From Alphaproteobacteria bacterium (lineage in GTDB: Bacteria; Pseudomonadota; Alphaproteobacteria; Puniceispirillales; UBA1172): 23,467 nt of DNA. The notes beneath the pieces were generated by a model. That model saw nothing but the letters and a program-made list of their open reading frames with translations, did not search any database and was not told the DNA's origin. A program made the position numbers and the translations under genes. Shown one piece after another: positions 1-7,685 of the stretch. Within the stretch, counting starts at the first letter, position 1, and every line of letters starts with the position of its first letter. The stretch lies in assembly GCA_023259875.1 (NCBI GenBank), contig JALRFL010000013.1, positions 1-23,467 on the forward strand. Direction: 5' to 3'.

Positions 1-317
1 ACATCACCATAACCTGTTGCTTCTGGACGAATTAACGAACCACCAAATGAAATTCCTTTTCCAGTTAATACACCTGTAAATTCATTTCTTAGTCTTTTAT
101 ATTGTCCGAACATATAACCTACTTCTCTTCCTCCTACTCCAATATCTCCAGCTGGAACGTCAGTATCAGCACCAATATGCTTTGATAATTCTGTCATAAA
201 TGCTTGACAAAAACGCATGATTTCAACATCTGATTTTCCTTTAGGATCAAAATCAGAACCTCCTTTACCACCACCCATCGGTAATGTTGTTAAACTGTTT
301 TTGAATACTTGCTCAAA
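1..317 (-). CDS. gdhA: NADP-type glutamate dehydrogenase, internal fragment (foreign to the rest of the window)
   Basis: The minus strand is open from the window edge to about 317 and reads as an internal part of a hexameric glutamate dehydrogenase, which interconverts 2-oxoglutarate plus ammonia and glutamate. Visible family hallmarks are the segment TTLPMGGGKGGSDFDPKG with the substrate-binding lysine region, then DTDVPAGDIGVGGREVGYMFG, then RPEATGYGD. Similarity stops abruptly at the Phe before EQVF: the residue before it should be Gly but the DNA has already changed. Both ends of the gene are missing. The DNA is strongly AT-rich (about one third GC by eye) and uses AT-ending codons such as GGA, AGA and TTA, unlike the DNA after 470. 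The closest flavour is a low-GC Firmicute-like or similar GDH (inference). This is almost certainly not native to this chromosome position. Family call is firm; origin is uncertain. Confidence 0.85.
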
Positions 318-455
318 AATTATGATTGGCCGGGTAATGTGCGTGAATTGGAAAATGTTATTCAGAGAGCTTTAGTACTAACGGATACAGCGTTAATTGA
401 TGAGAATTGTATCCTTATTACGCCACAAGCTATACCTGTGTCTTCACCATTGACC
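318..455 (+). CDS. Sigma-54-dependent activator fragment (FlbD/FleR-like), end of AAA+ domain
   Basis: Just after the glutamate dehydrogenase fragment, the plus strand encodes YDWPGNVRELENVIQRAL, the conserved C-terminal part of the AAA+ domain of bacterial enhancer-binding proteins (WPGNVREL motif). It then continues into a short region that looks like an inter-domain linker. The wording ENVIQRALVL is closer to flagellar activators of the FlbD/FleR type than to NtrC or NtrX, but the piece is too short to be sure. No start, no ATP-binding Walker motifs and no DNA-binding domain are present. It runs in frame into DnaA sequence without a stop, so the open frame 309-689 is a fusion of two unrelated proteins. 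The right boundary is approximate (450-475). Most likely an assembly or amplification artefact. Confidence 0.7.
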
Positions 456-689
456 AAAGACTATTTGTATTCAAAGCGCCGCGCGCGCAGCATCGTAAGG
501 CCTCGGCAGGTGGCGATGTATCTCGCTAAAATTCTGACCAATTATTCTTATCCTCAGATCGGCAGTCGTTTTGGTGACCGGGATCACACCACCGTCATGC
601 ACGCAGTGCGTAAGGTTGAGGATATGATCGCCGAAGATAAGCAATTTGCCGATGATGTGAGTATGATTCGCTCACTGCTTACCAGTTAA
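456..689 (+). CDS. dnaA: Chromosomal replication initiator DnaA, C-terminal domain IV only
   Basis: The last ~75 codons before the TAA at 687-689 are DnaA domain IV, the helix-turn-helix that binds DnaA boxes at the replication origin. The signature is clear: SKRRARSIVRPRQVAMYLAK, then FGDRDHTTVMHAVRKV, the DnaA box-recognition loop and helix. Domains I to III (oligomerisation, linker, AAA+) are absent because the upstream sequence is replaced by a sigma-54 activator fragment. The true gene would be about 450-500 codons. The position immediately ahead of dnaN, recF and gyrB is the classic bacterial arrangement and supports this being the native dnaA tail. The left boundary of DnaA homology lies between about 455 and 475. 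Confidence 0.88.
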   Translation, partial: KDYLYSKRRARSIVRPRQVAMYLAKILTNYSYPQIGSRFGDRDHTTVMHAVRKVEDMIAEDKQFADDVSMIRSLLTS

Positions 690-761
690 GGCCTCCTTAC
701 CCCTCTTCACCCAATATGATCGTAAAACCACATAATATAGTGGCTTTGCCCCTGTCTTATA

Positions 762-770
762 TGCTACAAT
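762..770 (+). promoter_or_regulatory. Candidate extended -10 promoter element ahead of dnaN
   Basis: TGCTACAAT matches the extended -10 pattern TGnTATAAT with one mismatch and sits about 140 bases before the dnaN start. A good -35 hexamer at the right distance is not evident (TGGCTT at 741-746, 18 bases upstream, is weak), which extended -10 promoters tolerate. This would give dnaN a long leader. It is a motif match only. Confidence 0.3.
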
Positions 771-840
771 TTGTGGTGTTATGGGTATGTGATATTCTGT
801 TTAGGCTCACCAATCGGGATGATATTTGCTCAGCCTTGTT

Positions 841-860
841 GCCGCCGCATATCTGGCGGC
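841..860 (+). other. GC-rich hairpin in the dnaN leader
   Basis: GCCGCC and GGCGGC form a 6-bp all-GC stem around an 8-base loop. There is no following T-run, so it is not an obvious intrinsic terminator. If dnaN is transcribed from the candidate element near 765, this hairpin would lie in the 5' leader, about 40 bases before the ribosome site. Confidence 0.35.
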
Positions 861-912
861 GATAGGTGAGAAAAACAAAGGCAAAAAAGCAAAGAATGAG
901 AAAGGTCTCGCC

Positions 913-2022
913 ATGAAATTAAGTATTGATCGCGCGGCATTGATAAAGCCGCTAGGCCATATTCAAGGGGTGGTGGAAAGACGAAATACGATCCCTATTT
1001 TGTCTAATTTGGTGATCCGCGCCGAAGCGGGCCAATTGCGGTTGACGGCAACCGACATGGAAATGGATATGGTTGAAACGGTAAGCGCCTCGGTCAGCGA
1101 AGAAGGCGTGATTACCACACCAGCGCATATGCTTTATGATATTGTTCGCAAACTGCCTGAAGGCTCAGAAATTAGCCTAACCGCGGACAATACAGGTCAA
1201 GCACAGATCAGCGCAGGGCGCTCATCGTTTCGCCTGCCTACCCTTTCGGTTGAGGATTTTCCTGCCATCAGCGCGGCAGAAATGCCAGTCGCGTTTCAGT
1301 TGCCTGCCGCTGACCTCAAAGACATGATTGAATTGACCCGCATGGCAACATCAACCGAAGAATCCCGTTATTACCTGAATGGCATTTATTTACACCATTC
1401 CCCAGATCGCAAATTGCGCGCTGTGGCAACAGACGGGCATCGGTTGGCGTTGACCCAGATGGATTTGCCGCAAGGTGCAGAAACCATGCCTGCGGTGATC
1501 ATTCCACGCAAAGCCTATACGGAGTTGTTTCGCCTGATGGAAGACTATGATGGTGATGTTGAGGTTGGGCTTTCTGATAATCGCGCGCGGTTTTCGCTCG
1601 GACAAGTGGTGATGACCACCAAGCTAATCGACGGCACATTTCCTGATTATGAACGGGTGGTACCAAAAGACAACCAGCGCAAATCTGTTGTTAAAGTCGC
1701 TGATTTCAGTGCCGCGGTTGATCGGGTATCCACAATTTCTGCAGAAAAAACCCGCACCGTTCAACTGACATTTAGTAACGCTGGCCTGACTATCTCTGCC
1801 TCTAACGCGCAAGACCAAGCCTCCGCGACTGAAACGATTGAGACGAACTGGAGCGATGATGACATGAAGATCGGCTTTAACGCGCGGTATCTTTTGGATA
1901 TCACCAACCTGATCGAAGGGGATGAGATGGAGTTTGCCTTTGCTGAACCATCAAATCCAACCCTGATCCGTTCGCCTATGGATGATGCCAGCTTGTTCGT
2001 GGTCATGCCGATGCGCGTCTGA
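913..2022 (+). CDS. dnaN: DNA polymerase III beta subunit (sliding clamp)
   Basis: 369-residue beta clamp, the ring that tethers DNA polymerase III to DNA and recruits partners such as ligase and MutS. The protein begins MKLSIDRAALIKPLGHIQGV and shows the typical clamp features: VVERRNTIPILSNL near the N-terminus, ATDGHRLAL in the middle domain, and the C-terminal PMR ending (VVMPMRV) that closes the protein-binding pocket. The frame is open from 826, but the start at 913 is preferred. It gives the standard family length, begins with the usual MK, and has GAGAAAGG about 7 bases upstream; the 29 extra residues would be Lys-rich and unlike the family. recF follows after 14 bases, so the two are probably co-transcribed. 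Confidence 0.96.
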   Translation: MKLSIDRAALIKPLGHIQGVVERRNTIPILSNLVIRAEAGQLRLTATDMEMDMVETVSASVSEEGVITTPAHMLYDIVRKLPEGSEISLTADNTGQAQISAGRSSFRLPTLSVEDFPAISAAEMPVAFQLPAADLKDMIELTRMATSTEESRYYLNGIYLHHSPDRKLRAVATDGHRLALTQMDLPQGAETMPAVIIPRKAYTELFRLMEDYDGDVEVGLSDNRARFSLGQVVMTTKLIDGTFPDYERVVPKDNQRKSVVKVADFSAAVDRVSTISAEKTRTVQLTFSNAGLTISASNAQDQASATETIETNWSDDDMKIGFNARYLLDITNLIEGDEMEFAFAEPSNPTLIRSPMDDASLFVVMPMRV

Positions 2023-2036
2023 TCTGGCTTGTCATC

Positions 2037-3209
2037 ATGAATCATATTGCACCAGAAACCTGTCTTCAGCCTGATGTGAAATCGCATCTGGCCTGGATAC
2101 GCCATCTGGTGCTGACGCGGTTCAGAAATTATGAGCATCTCGAATTATCCCTTGATGCACGCCCTGTGGTGCTGATTGGCCCTAATGGCGCAGGCAAAAC
2201 AAATATCCTAGAAGCGATATCATTGCTTGCCCCTGGCAGAGGGTTGCGCCGCGCGCGCCGTGAGCAGTTGGTGAAAACAGGCCATGGCCAAGATCATCAT
2301 CCCCATCACCACAACTGGCTATGGGCGATATCCTCGGATGTTATGACAGAGTTTGGGCAATTCAAGGTGGGCACGGGCGAGGAAGCGTCTGATGAAATGG
2401 GGCGCCGTGCTATTCGCATTGACGGTGTTTCTGCTTCACAAACCGCCTTGGCTGAACGCATGGCGGTATCTTGGTTGACCCCTGATATGGATGCGGTGCT
2501 GGCCGCCGCCCCCAGCGACAGGCGGCGATTTCTTGACCGGCTGGTGGTGGCGTTTGATCCTGCCCATGCCGGGCGGTTATCGCGTTATGACCGTGCGATG
2601 CGGCAACGCAAACGCCTGTTAGAAGATCAGGCAGAAGAGGGTTGGATTTCTGCGATTGAACAAGAAATGGCAGGAACAGGGGTCGCCATTATCGCGGCGC
2701 GGCTGGCTATGGTTCACGCGCTTGATCTGGAGGCATCTACCCCAATAGCTGGGTTTCCGGCGGCAAAGTTAGCCTTGCTGGGTGAAGCGGAAGATTGGCT
2801 GGCGCATATGCCTGCGGTGGATGTCGAAGATCTCATTATGGCAACCGCGCGGCAATCTCGGCAGGCTGGCCAAACAACTATGCCAGGACCGCATAACAGC
2901 GTGCTTGAGGTGCGCCATTCGCGCACCGGGAACACGGCAGAAGCCTCATCCACAGGCGAACAAAAAGCGCTCGTGATTTCTGTTGTCTTGGCTCATGCGC
3001 GGATGCAAAATCAGCGCCTTGATCGGCCGCCTATCTTATTGCTTGATGATATTGCCTCGCATTTAGATGCGGAAAGACGCCAAGCGCTTTTTGATTTGAC
3101 CTCTGAGCTGCCCGGTCAGGTGTGGTTCAGTGGAACAGATCACGTCAGTTTTTCGCCGATTAGCCGCGAGGCTACGATGATCCGTTTGGATCATGGAAGA
3201 ATTTTGTAA
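2037..3209 (+). CDS. recF: DNA replication and repair protein RecF
   Basis: 390-residue SMC/ABC-type ATPase that helps load RecA at gapped or stalled DNA. The N-terminal sequence WIRHLVLTRFRNYEHLEL is the RecF opening strand. The Walker A motif GPNGAGKT spans residues 48-55. Near the C-terminus are the ABC signature-like STGEQKALVISVVLAHA and Walker B ILLLDDIASHLD, followed by the family-typical phrase around FSGTDHVSF. The start lacks a strong ribosome site and lies 14 bases after the dnaN stop, consistent with translational coupling. About 20 residues precede the first conserved strand, somewhat long for RecF. No internal Met would give a shorter form without losing conserved sequence, so I keep this start. 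Confidence 0.94.
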   Translation: MNHIAPETCLQPDVKSHLAWIRHLVLTRFRNYEHLELSLDARPVVLIGPNGAGKTNILEAISLLAPGRGLRRARREQLVKTGHGQDHHPHHHNWLWAISSDVMTEFGQFKVGTGEEASDEMGRRAIRIDGVSASQTALAERMAVSWLTPDMDAVLAAAPSDRRRFLDRLVVAFDPAHAGRLSRYDRAMRQRKRLLEDQAEEGWISAIEQEMAGTGVAIIAARLAMVHALDLEASTPIAGFPAAKLALLGEAEDWLAHMPAVDVEDLIMATARQSRQAGQTTMPGPHNSVLEVRHSRTGNTAEASSTGEQKALVISVVLAHARMQNQRLDRPPILLLDDIASHLDAERRQALFDLTSELPGQVWFSGTDHVSFSPISREATMIRLDHGRIL

Positions 3210-3256
3210 TGCCGATAAAATGTAACCCTAAGTATCGGTAAGGGAAGGACAAGCAA

Positions 3257-5695
3257 ATGAGCGATCACGACCAGTCCAGTGAAACTGAAAATGAATATGG
3301 CGCTGATCAGATTAAGGTTCTCAGGGGCCTTGATGCGGTGCGCAAACGGCCTGGAATGTATATCGGTGATACCGATGATGGCTCAGGGCTGCATCATATG
3401 ATCTATGAGGTGGTGGATAACGCCATTGATGAGGCGTTAGCCGGATATTGCGATAAAGTCACCATCACCCTTAACGGCAATGGTTCAGTCACAGTGACGG
3501 ATAATGGCCGCGGCATTCCCACACAAATCCATTCTGAAGAAGGCATTTCTGCAGCAGAAGTGATTATGACCCAGCTTCATGCCGGCGGCAAGTTTGATAG
3601 CAATACCTATAAGGTTTCCGGTGGATTGCATGGCGTTGGTGTGTCCGTGGTGAATGCCTTGAGCGAAAGGTTAGAATTAAGCATTAAGCGTGATGGCAAG
3701 CTTCATCAGATGGCGTTTGTTCACGGTGAGGCAGAGGCGCCCCTAGAGATCAAAGGCGACGCCACCGGGGAAACAGGTACTGCCATCACCTTTACCCCAT
3801 CAAAAGAGACCTTCACCAATGTGGAGTTTGATTTTTCGGTTCTCGAACATCGCTTGCGCGAATTGGCATTTCTCAATAGTGGGGTGTCTATCGTCCTTAC
3901 GGATGATCGGCAAGCGGAACAAAAACAGCGTGAGTTTAAATTTGATGGCGGTTTGCGCGAATATGTCACTTGGATAGATCGCAGCCGCCAGTCCTTGCAT
4001 GAACCGATTACCGCGAATAGCGAAAAAGACGGTGTTGGGGTGGAATTGGCCTTGGAATGGACAGATTCCTATCACGAAACCACAATGTGTTTTACCAACA
4101 ATATCCCTCAGCGCGATGGCGGCACGCATTTAGCGGGATTTCGGGCGGCCATGACGCGTGTGATTAACAACTACGCGCAAGAAAGCGGTATCGCCAAGCG
4201 TGAGAAAACCCAATTATCAGGCGATGATGCGCGCGAAGGGCTTACCGCTATCATTTCCACCAAAGTTCCAGACCCCAAGTTTTCTTCTCAAACCAAAGAT
4301 AAACTGGTCTCATCAGAAGTGCGCCCCATTGTTGAGCAGGCGGTGGCCGATGCGTTAACGCAATGGCTAGAAGAACACCCTGCTGAGGCAAAAAAGGTGG
4401 TGTCAAAAGCGTATGAGGCCGCCGCCGCGCGTGAGGCGGCGCGCAAGGCACGGGAATTGACGAGACGCAAAGGGGTGCTTGATATCACCAGCCTGCCAGG
4501 AAAATTAGCGGATTGTCAGGAAAAAGACCCCGAGAAATCTGAGCTGTTTCTCGTTGAGGGGGATTCCGCTGGCGGATCAGCAAAACAAGGGCGTGATCGG
4601 GCCAATCAGGCTATTCTGCCGTTGCGCGGAAAAATCCTTAATGTGGAACGCGCACGAATAGACAAAATGCTAGGTTCAGCCGAATTGGGAACATTGATCA
4701 CCGCGATTGGTGCTGGGGTCGGCAACGCCGAAATTGACCCTGATAAGGCGCGTTATCATCGCATCATTATCATGACTGACGCGGATGTGGATGGCAGTCA
4801 TATTCGCACCTTGCTGTTGACCTTCTTTTTCCGGCATATGAAGCCTTTGATTGAACGGGGTTATCTGTATATTGCTCAACCGCCCCTGTTCCGCGCTAAG
4901 CGTGGGCAGTCCGAGGTCTATCTCAAAGATCAACCGGCCATGGATCTTTACCTTAAGGAACAGGGCTTGAAAGACGCGGTGCTTGAATTGGCAGGCGGTC
5001 AACAGATCGGCGGCGCTGATCTGGACGCGTTGATGATGACAGCGATCAAGGCAAGCAAAAGCATTCATTCCATGGCGCGCATTGTTGGATCGGTTCATGT
5101 GCTAGAACAAGCGGTCATCGCTGGCATCCTTTCCAGCGAGAGTATCACCAACAGCGAGGCCGCAGATTATCTGGCACGGCGGCTGGAAGGATTGGCCGAG
5201 CCCCTCGAACGCGGCTGGCAAGGCTCAGTGGTGGAACAAGGGGATATTCCCGGGGGTAAGGTGATGGAAATCACCCGAACACTAAGGGGGGTAACCGAAC
5301 GTTATCATCTGTCTCCTCGCCTTTTGACCACCGAAGAAGCGCGGCACTTAGACCCTATCACGGCCAGTTTGCAAGACCATTTTGCCAAACCCGCGCGACT
5401 GATTGCTGGCGGCAAAACTCTGCAGGTGCAAGGACCGCTGGATATGGTCAATCATGTGTTTGAATTAGGCCGCAAAGGGGCGCAAGTCTCTCGCTATAAA
5501 GGGCTGGGGGAAATGAACCCTGAACAATTATGGGAAACTACCCTTGATCCTAATCAACGCACGCTCTTGAAAGTGACCATTGATCACGAAGACGCGGCTG
5601 AAGAATCCTTTGCTATGCTCATGGGCGAAGCGGTTGAGGAACGCCGTAACTTTATTCAAGAGAACGCGTTGAAAGTGGCTAATCTGGATGTCTAA
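3257..5695 (+). CDS. gyrB: DNA gyrase subunit B
   Basis: 812-residue ATPase subunit of gyrase, which with GyrA introduces negative supercoils. The GHKL ATPase domain comes first, with EVVDNAIDEAL, DNGRGIP and GGLHGVGVSVVNAL. The transducer domain carries QTKDKL. The Toprim domain has catalytic Glu434 in LVEGDSAGGSAKQGRDR and the metal-binding MTDADVDGSHIRTL (Asp508, Asp510, Asp512). The C-terminal tail includes RYKGLGEMNPEQLWETT. Length and motif order match GyrB; the dnaN-recF context and absence of a neighbouring parC favour GyrB over ParE. The ribosome site AAGGGAAGG lies about 8 bases before ATG. regB follows after 26 bases, so read-through into the sensor kinase is likely. Confidence 0.97.
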   Translation: MSDHDQSSETENEYGADQIKVLRGLDAVRKRPGMYIGDTDDGSGLHHMIYEVVDNAIDEALAGYCDKVTITLNGNGSVTVTDNGRGIPTQIHSEEGISAAEVIMTQLHAGGKFDSNTYKVSGGLHGVGVSVVNALSERLELSIKRDGKLHQMAFVHGEAEAPLEIKGDATGETGTAITFTPSKETFTNVEFDFSVLEHRLRELAFLNSGVSIVLTDDRQAEQKQREFKFDGGLREYVTWIDRSRQSLHEPITANSEKDGVGVELALEWTDSYHETTMCFTNNIPQRDGGTHLAGFRAAMTRVINNYAQESGIAKREKTQLSGDDAREGLTAIISTKVPDPKFSSQTKDKLVSSEVRPIVEQAVADALTQWLEEHPAEAKKVVSKAYEAAAAREAARKARELTRRKGVLDITSLPGKLADCQEKDPEKSELFLVEGDSAGGSAKQGRDRANQAILPLRGKILNVERARIDKMLGSAELGTLITAIGAGVGNAEIDPDKARYHRIIIMTDADVDGSHIRTLLLTFFFRHMKPLIERGYLYIAQPPLFRAKRGQSEVYLKDQPAMDLYLKEQGLKDAVLELAGGQQIGGADLDALMMTAIKASKSIHSMARIVGSVHVLEQAVIAGILSSESITNSEAADYLARRLEGLAEPLERGWQGSVVEQGDIPGGKVMEITRTLRGVTERYHLSPRLLTTEEARHLDPITASLQDHFAKPARLIAGGKTLQVQGPLDMVNHVFELGRKGAQVSRYKGLGEMNPEQLWETTLDPNQRTLLKVTIDHEDAAEESFAMLMGEAVEERRNFIQENALKVANLDV

Positions 5696-5721
5696 ACAAC
5701 CTCATTGAAGGTCAGACGCTG

Positions 5722-7023
5722 ATGGTACAGCAGGATTACTCTTTTCTTCAAATTAATGATCTGATCAATAGCAATCAGCTGGCGATTGTCCGCTGGATTG
5801 CCTTAGCAGGTCAGTTGTTGACCGTGATCATTGTTTATATCGGGTTGGGGTATGAATTGCCGTTGACGGTAACGCTGGGGGTGATTTTGCTGTCTGCGGT
5901 GGTGAATATCGGCCATCTTCTTTATAACCGTAATCGGGCGCGCATGACAAATCATGAAGCGTTTGTTTTGCTAACCTTTGATACCTTACAGCTGTTTGCC
6001 TTATTGTTTTTAACAGGCGGATTAACCAATCCGTTTGCGGTATTGTTGTTGGCGCCGGTGACTGTATCGGCATCACTGTTAACCTTGCGTTATACCTTTA
6101 CGCTGATGCTGATGGTGGCGGTGCTTGCCAGTTTGCTTTCTGTTTATCATCTGCCCTTACCATGGGGCGGCGATACCCCGCATTTGCCGGTTGTTTATCT
6201 CATTGGGTTATGGGTGGCACTAGTGCTAGCGGTAGCCTTTATTGGGATTTATACAGGTTTGCTGGCTAGTCATGCCAGAAATGTGGTTAGGGCGCTTTCT
6301 GATGCCCGTTTTAATATGGCACAAGAACAACAAATGCTGTCGCTTGGCAGTCTTGCCACAGTGGCGGCGCATAAACTAGGCTCACCCCTCAATTCGATCA
6401 CCCTGATCAGTCATGAATTAGAAGAATTGCTTGATGAAAACGCAGACCGCGCGGAATTAGCAAAAGAAATCGGAGCCCTAAAGATAGAAACCGAACGCTG
6501 TCGGCAGATTCTCGCGGGGCTTAATGAAGACGCCAACCAAATTGATCAGATGAGTCATGATCCTGTTGCCGCCATGGCATTAATACAAGGGTTAGTGGAT
6601 GATCGCTTTACCGATATTCGTGATATGATCCATTTGACTTCTACAGGATCACGCGAGGGGCCAGCGCCAGTGTTATCGCGAAGGCCAGATATTAATCATA
6701 GCCTTGAAATGGTCATTGATAATGCGGCCCAATTTGCTAAGACCAAAGTGACGATTGATGTCAGTTGGAATGCCGCTAGCGTTATCATATCGGTTAGTGA
6801 TGATGGGCCGGGGTTTAAGACCGCTATCCTTAATCGCTTAGGACAGCCTTATAATTCTAGCCGCGCTGGGGCTGATGGCCATATGGGTTTAGGTCTGTTT
6901 ATTAGCAGCACCATGATCGAAGGTTTGGGTGGACAGTTTAAAGTGTCTAATAGGAAAGAGAGCGGAGCTGTGGTAACTTTCATTCTGCCGCGTGCGAGTG
7001 TTGATGTTGGCTGGAAAGCATAA
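5722..7023 (+). CDS. regB: RegB/PrrB-type redox-sensing histidine kinase with altered H-box
   Basis: 433-residue membrane sensor kinase of the RegB/PrrB/ActS family, which senses respiratory redox state and phosphorylates RegA. About six hydrophobic segments fill residues ~20-190. They include the family's ubiquinone-binding heptapeptide GGLTNPF at 99-105. The H-box carries His217 in AHKLGSPLN, and the redox-box cysteine equivalent is Cys260 in ERCRQIL. The ATPase domain has an N-box (IDNAAQFA), G1 (SDDGPGF) and G2 (GHMGLGLF). Unusually, the residue after the phospho-His is Lys where the family has Glu, and His+4 is Ser rather than Thr. regA follows 60 bases downstream, as expected for a partner; senC, often between them, is absent. 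Start: ATG with GAAGG about 10 bases upstream. Family call is strong; full kinase activity is uncertain. Confidence 0.9.
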   Translation: MVQQDYSFLQINDLINSNQLAIVRWIALAGQLLTVIIVYIGLGYELPLTVTLGVILLSAVVNIGHLLYNRNRARMTNHEAFVLLTFDTLQLFALLFLTGGLTNPFAVLLLAPVTVSASLLTLRYTFTLMLMVAVLASLLSVYHLPLPWGGDTPHLPVVYLIGLWVALVLAVAFIGIYTGLLASHARNVVRALSDARFNMAQEQQMLSLGSLATVAAHKLGSPLNSITLISHELEELLDENADRAELAKEIGALKIETERCRQILAGLNEDANQIDQMSHDPVAAMALIQGLVDDRFTDIRDMIHLTSTGSREGPAPVLSRRPDINHSLEMVIDNAAQFAKTKVTIDVSWNAASVIISVSDDGPGFKTAILNRLGQPYNSSRAGADGHMGLGLFISSTMIEGLGGQFKVSNRKESGAVVTFILPRASVDVGWKA

Positions 7024-7036
7024 TGTCCTTGCCCTT

Positions 7037-7066
7037 TTGTTTTTCAAAAAAGAAACTATGTATAAA
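7037..7066 (+). promoter_or_regulatory. Possible sigma-70-like promoter ahead of regA
   Basis: In the AT-rich 60-base gap between regB and regA, TTGTTT (7037-7042) and TATAAA (7061-7066) are 18 bases apart, close to the usual -35/-10 arrangement. It would allow regA to be made independently of regB, as occurs for regA in some relatives. The match is moderate and AT-rich sequence gives such hits by chance. Confidence 0.25.
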
Positions 7067-7083
7067 TAAGATTGAGGAAGCAC

Positions 7084-7623
7084 ATGATGACGCTAACTGA
7101 ACGAAAACTGCTTATTGTAGATGATGATGAGCCGCTATTAGGGCGTTTAGCGCGAGTGATGGAACGCAAAGGCTTTACGGTGACAATGGCATCGGGGCTT
7201 GCTGATGCCAGAACCAAGATCAAGGCTGACCGTTTTTCTCATGCCATACTTGATCTCAAGCTTGAGGACGGAAGCGGTCTTGATATTGTCCAGATGCTTC
7301 ATGATCATCAGGCGGATTGCCGAGTGGTGATTTTAACTGGTTTTGGCAATATTGCGACCGCGGTAGCGGCGGTGAAGGCTGGGGCGATTGATTATCTGCC
7401 TAAACCTGCTGATCCGGATGCGATTGTTGCGGCGCTTTTGCAAAAAGGCGAAACCATGCCGCCACCCCCCGAAGACCCTATGTCGGCTGATCGGGTCAGG
7501 TGGGAACATATTCAACGCGTTTATGAACAATGCGGCAGAAATGTCTCAGAAACCGCAAGGCGACTGAAACTGCACCGCCGTACGCTTCAGAGAATCCTTG
7601 CCAAGCACGCGCCAAGGCCTTAA
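7084..7623 (+). CDS. regA: RegA/PrrA-type response regulator
   Basis: 179-residue global redox regulator, partner of the RegB-like kinase upstream. The receiver domain (about residues 5-120) has the acidic cluster VDDDE, phospho-acceptor Asp57 in ILDLKLEDG, the Thr in LTGFGN and the Lys in YLPKPA. A short proline-rich linker (MPPPPEDP) leads to a Fis-type helix-turn-helix ending in ETARRLKLHRRTLQRILAKH, which is nearly invariant in RegA/PrrA/ActR. The start at 7084 is chosen because GAGG sits 6 bases upstream; an open frame from a TTG at 7072 would read through that ribosome site. In relatives RegA controls photosynthesis, CO2 and N2 fixation, hydrogen use and terminal oxidases. Targets here are unknown. 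Confidence 0.93.
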   Translation: MMTLTERKLLIVDDDEPLLGRLARVMERKGFTVTMASGLADARTKIKADRFSHAILDLKLEDGSGLDIVQMLHDHQADCRVVILTGFGNIATAVAAVKAGAIDYLPKPADPDAIVAALLQKGETMPPPPEDPMSADRVRWEHIQRVYEQCGRNVSETARRLKLHRRTLQRILAKHAPRP

Positions 7624-7630
7624 ACCGTCA

Positions 7631-7650
7631 TTGTCACCTTATTGTGGCAA
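7631..7650 (+). terminator. Weak hairpin after regA
   Basis: TTGTCAC and GTGGCAA form a 7-bp stem (one G-U pair) with a 6-base loop eight bases after the regA stop. No T-run follows, so it may attenuate or protect the 3' end rather than terminate. Confidence 0.25.
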
Positions 7651-7685
7651 GAAAGACTAACCCAAGGGCGTAGGCAAAAAGACCC

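Larger units (their letters stand above)
690..912. other. dnaA-dnaN intergenic region; no origin recognised
   Basis: This 223-base space holds a plausible extended -10 element (762-770) and a GC-rich hairpin (841-860). I looked for DnaA boxes (TTATCCACA or one-mismatch forms) on both strands and found no convincing copy or cluster, so I do not call an oriC. The frame of dnaN is open upstream to 826, but there is no ribosome site there. Confidence 0.5.

Noticed and set aside
690..912. Possible replication origin next to dnaA/dnaN
   Set aside because: No DnaA-box cluster or AT-rich unwinding stretch could be identified; closest strings match only about five of nine bases.
826..912. N-terminal extension of DnaN
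   Set aside because: The frame is open, but the added 29 residues are Lys-rich, lack a ribosome site and exceed the family length; the start at 913 has a good site.
3212..3238. CCGATA...TATCGG inverted repeat between recF and gyrB
   Set aside because: The arms are only 6 bases with a 15-base loop and no T-run; likely chance.
7624..7685. SAM riboswitch ahead of metZ
   Set aside because: SAM-II elements are known before met genes in alphaproteobacteria, but this 62-base gap lacks their conserved pseudoknot sequences and is nearly too short.
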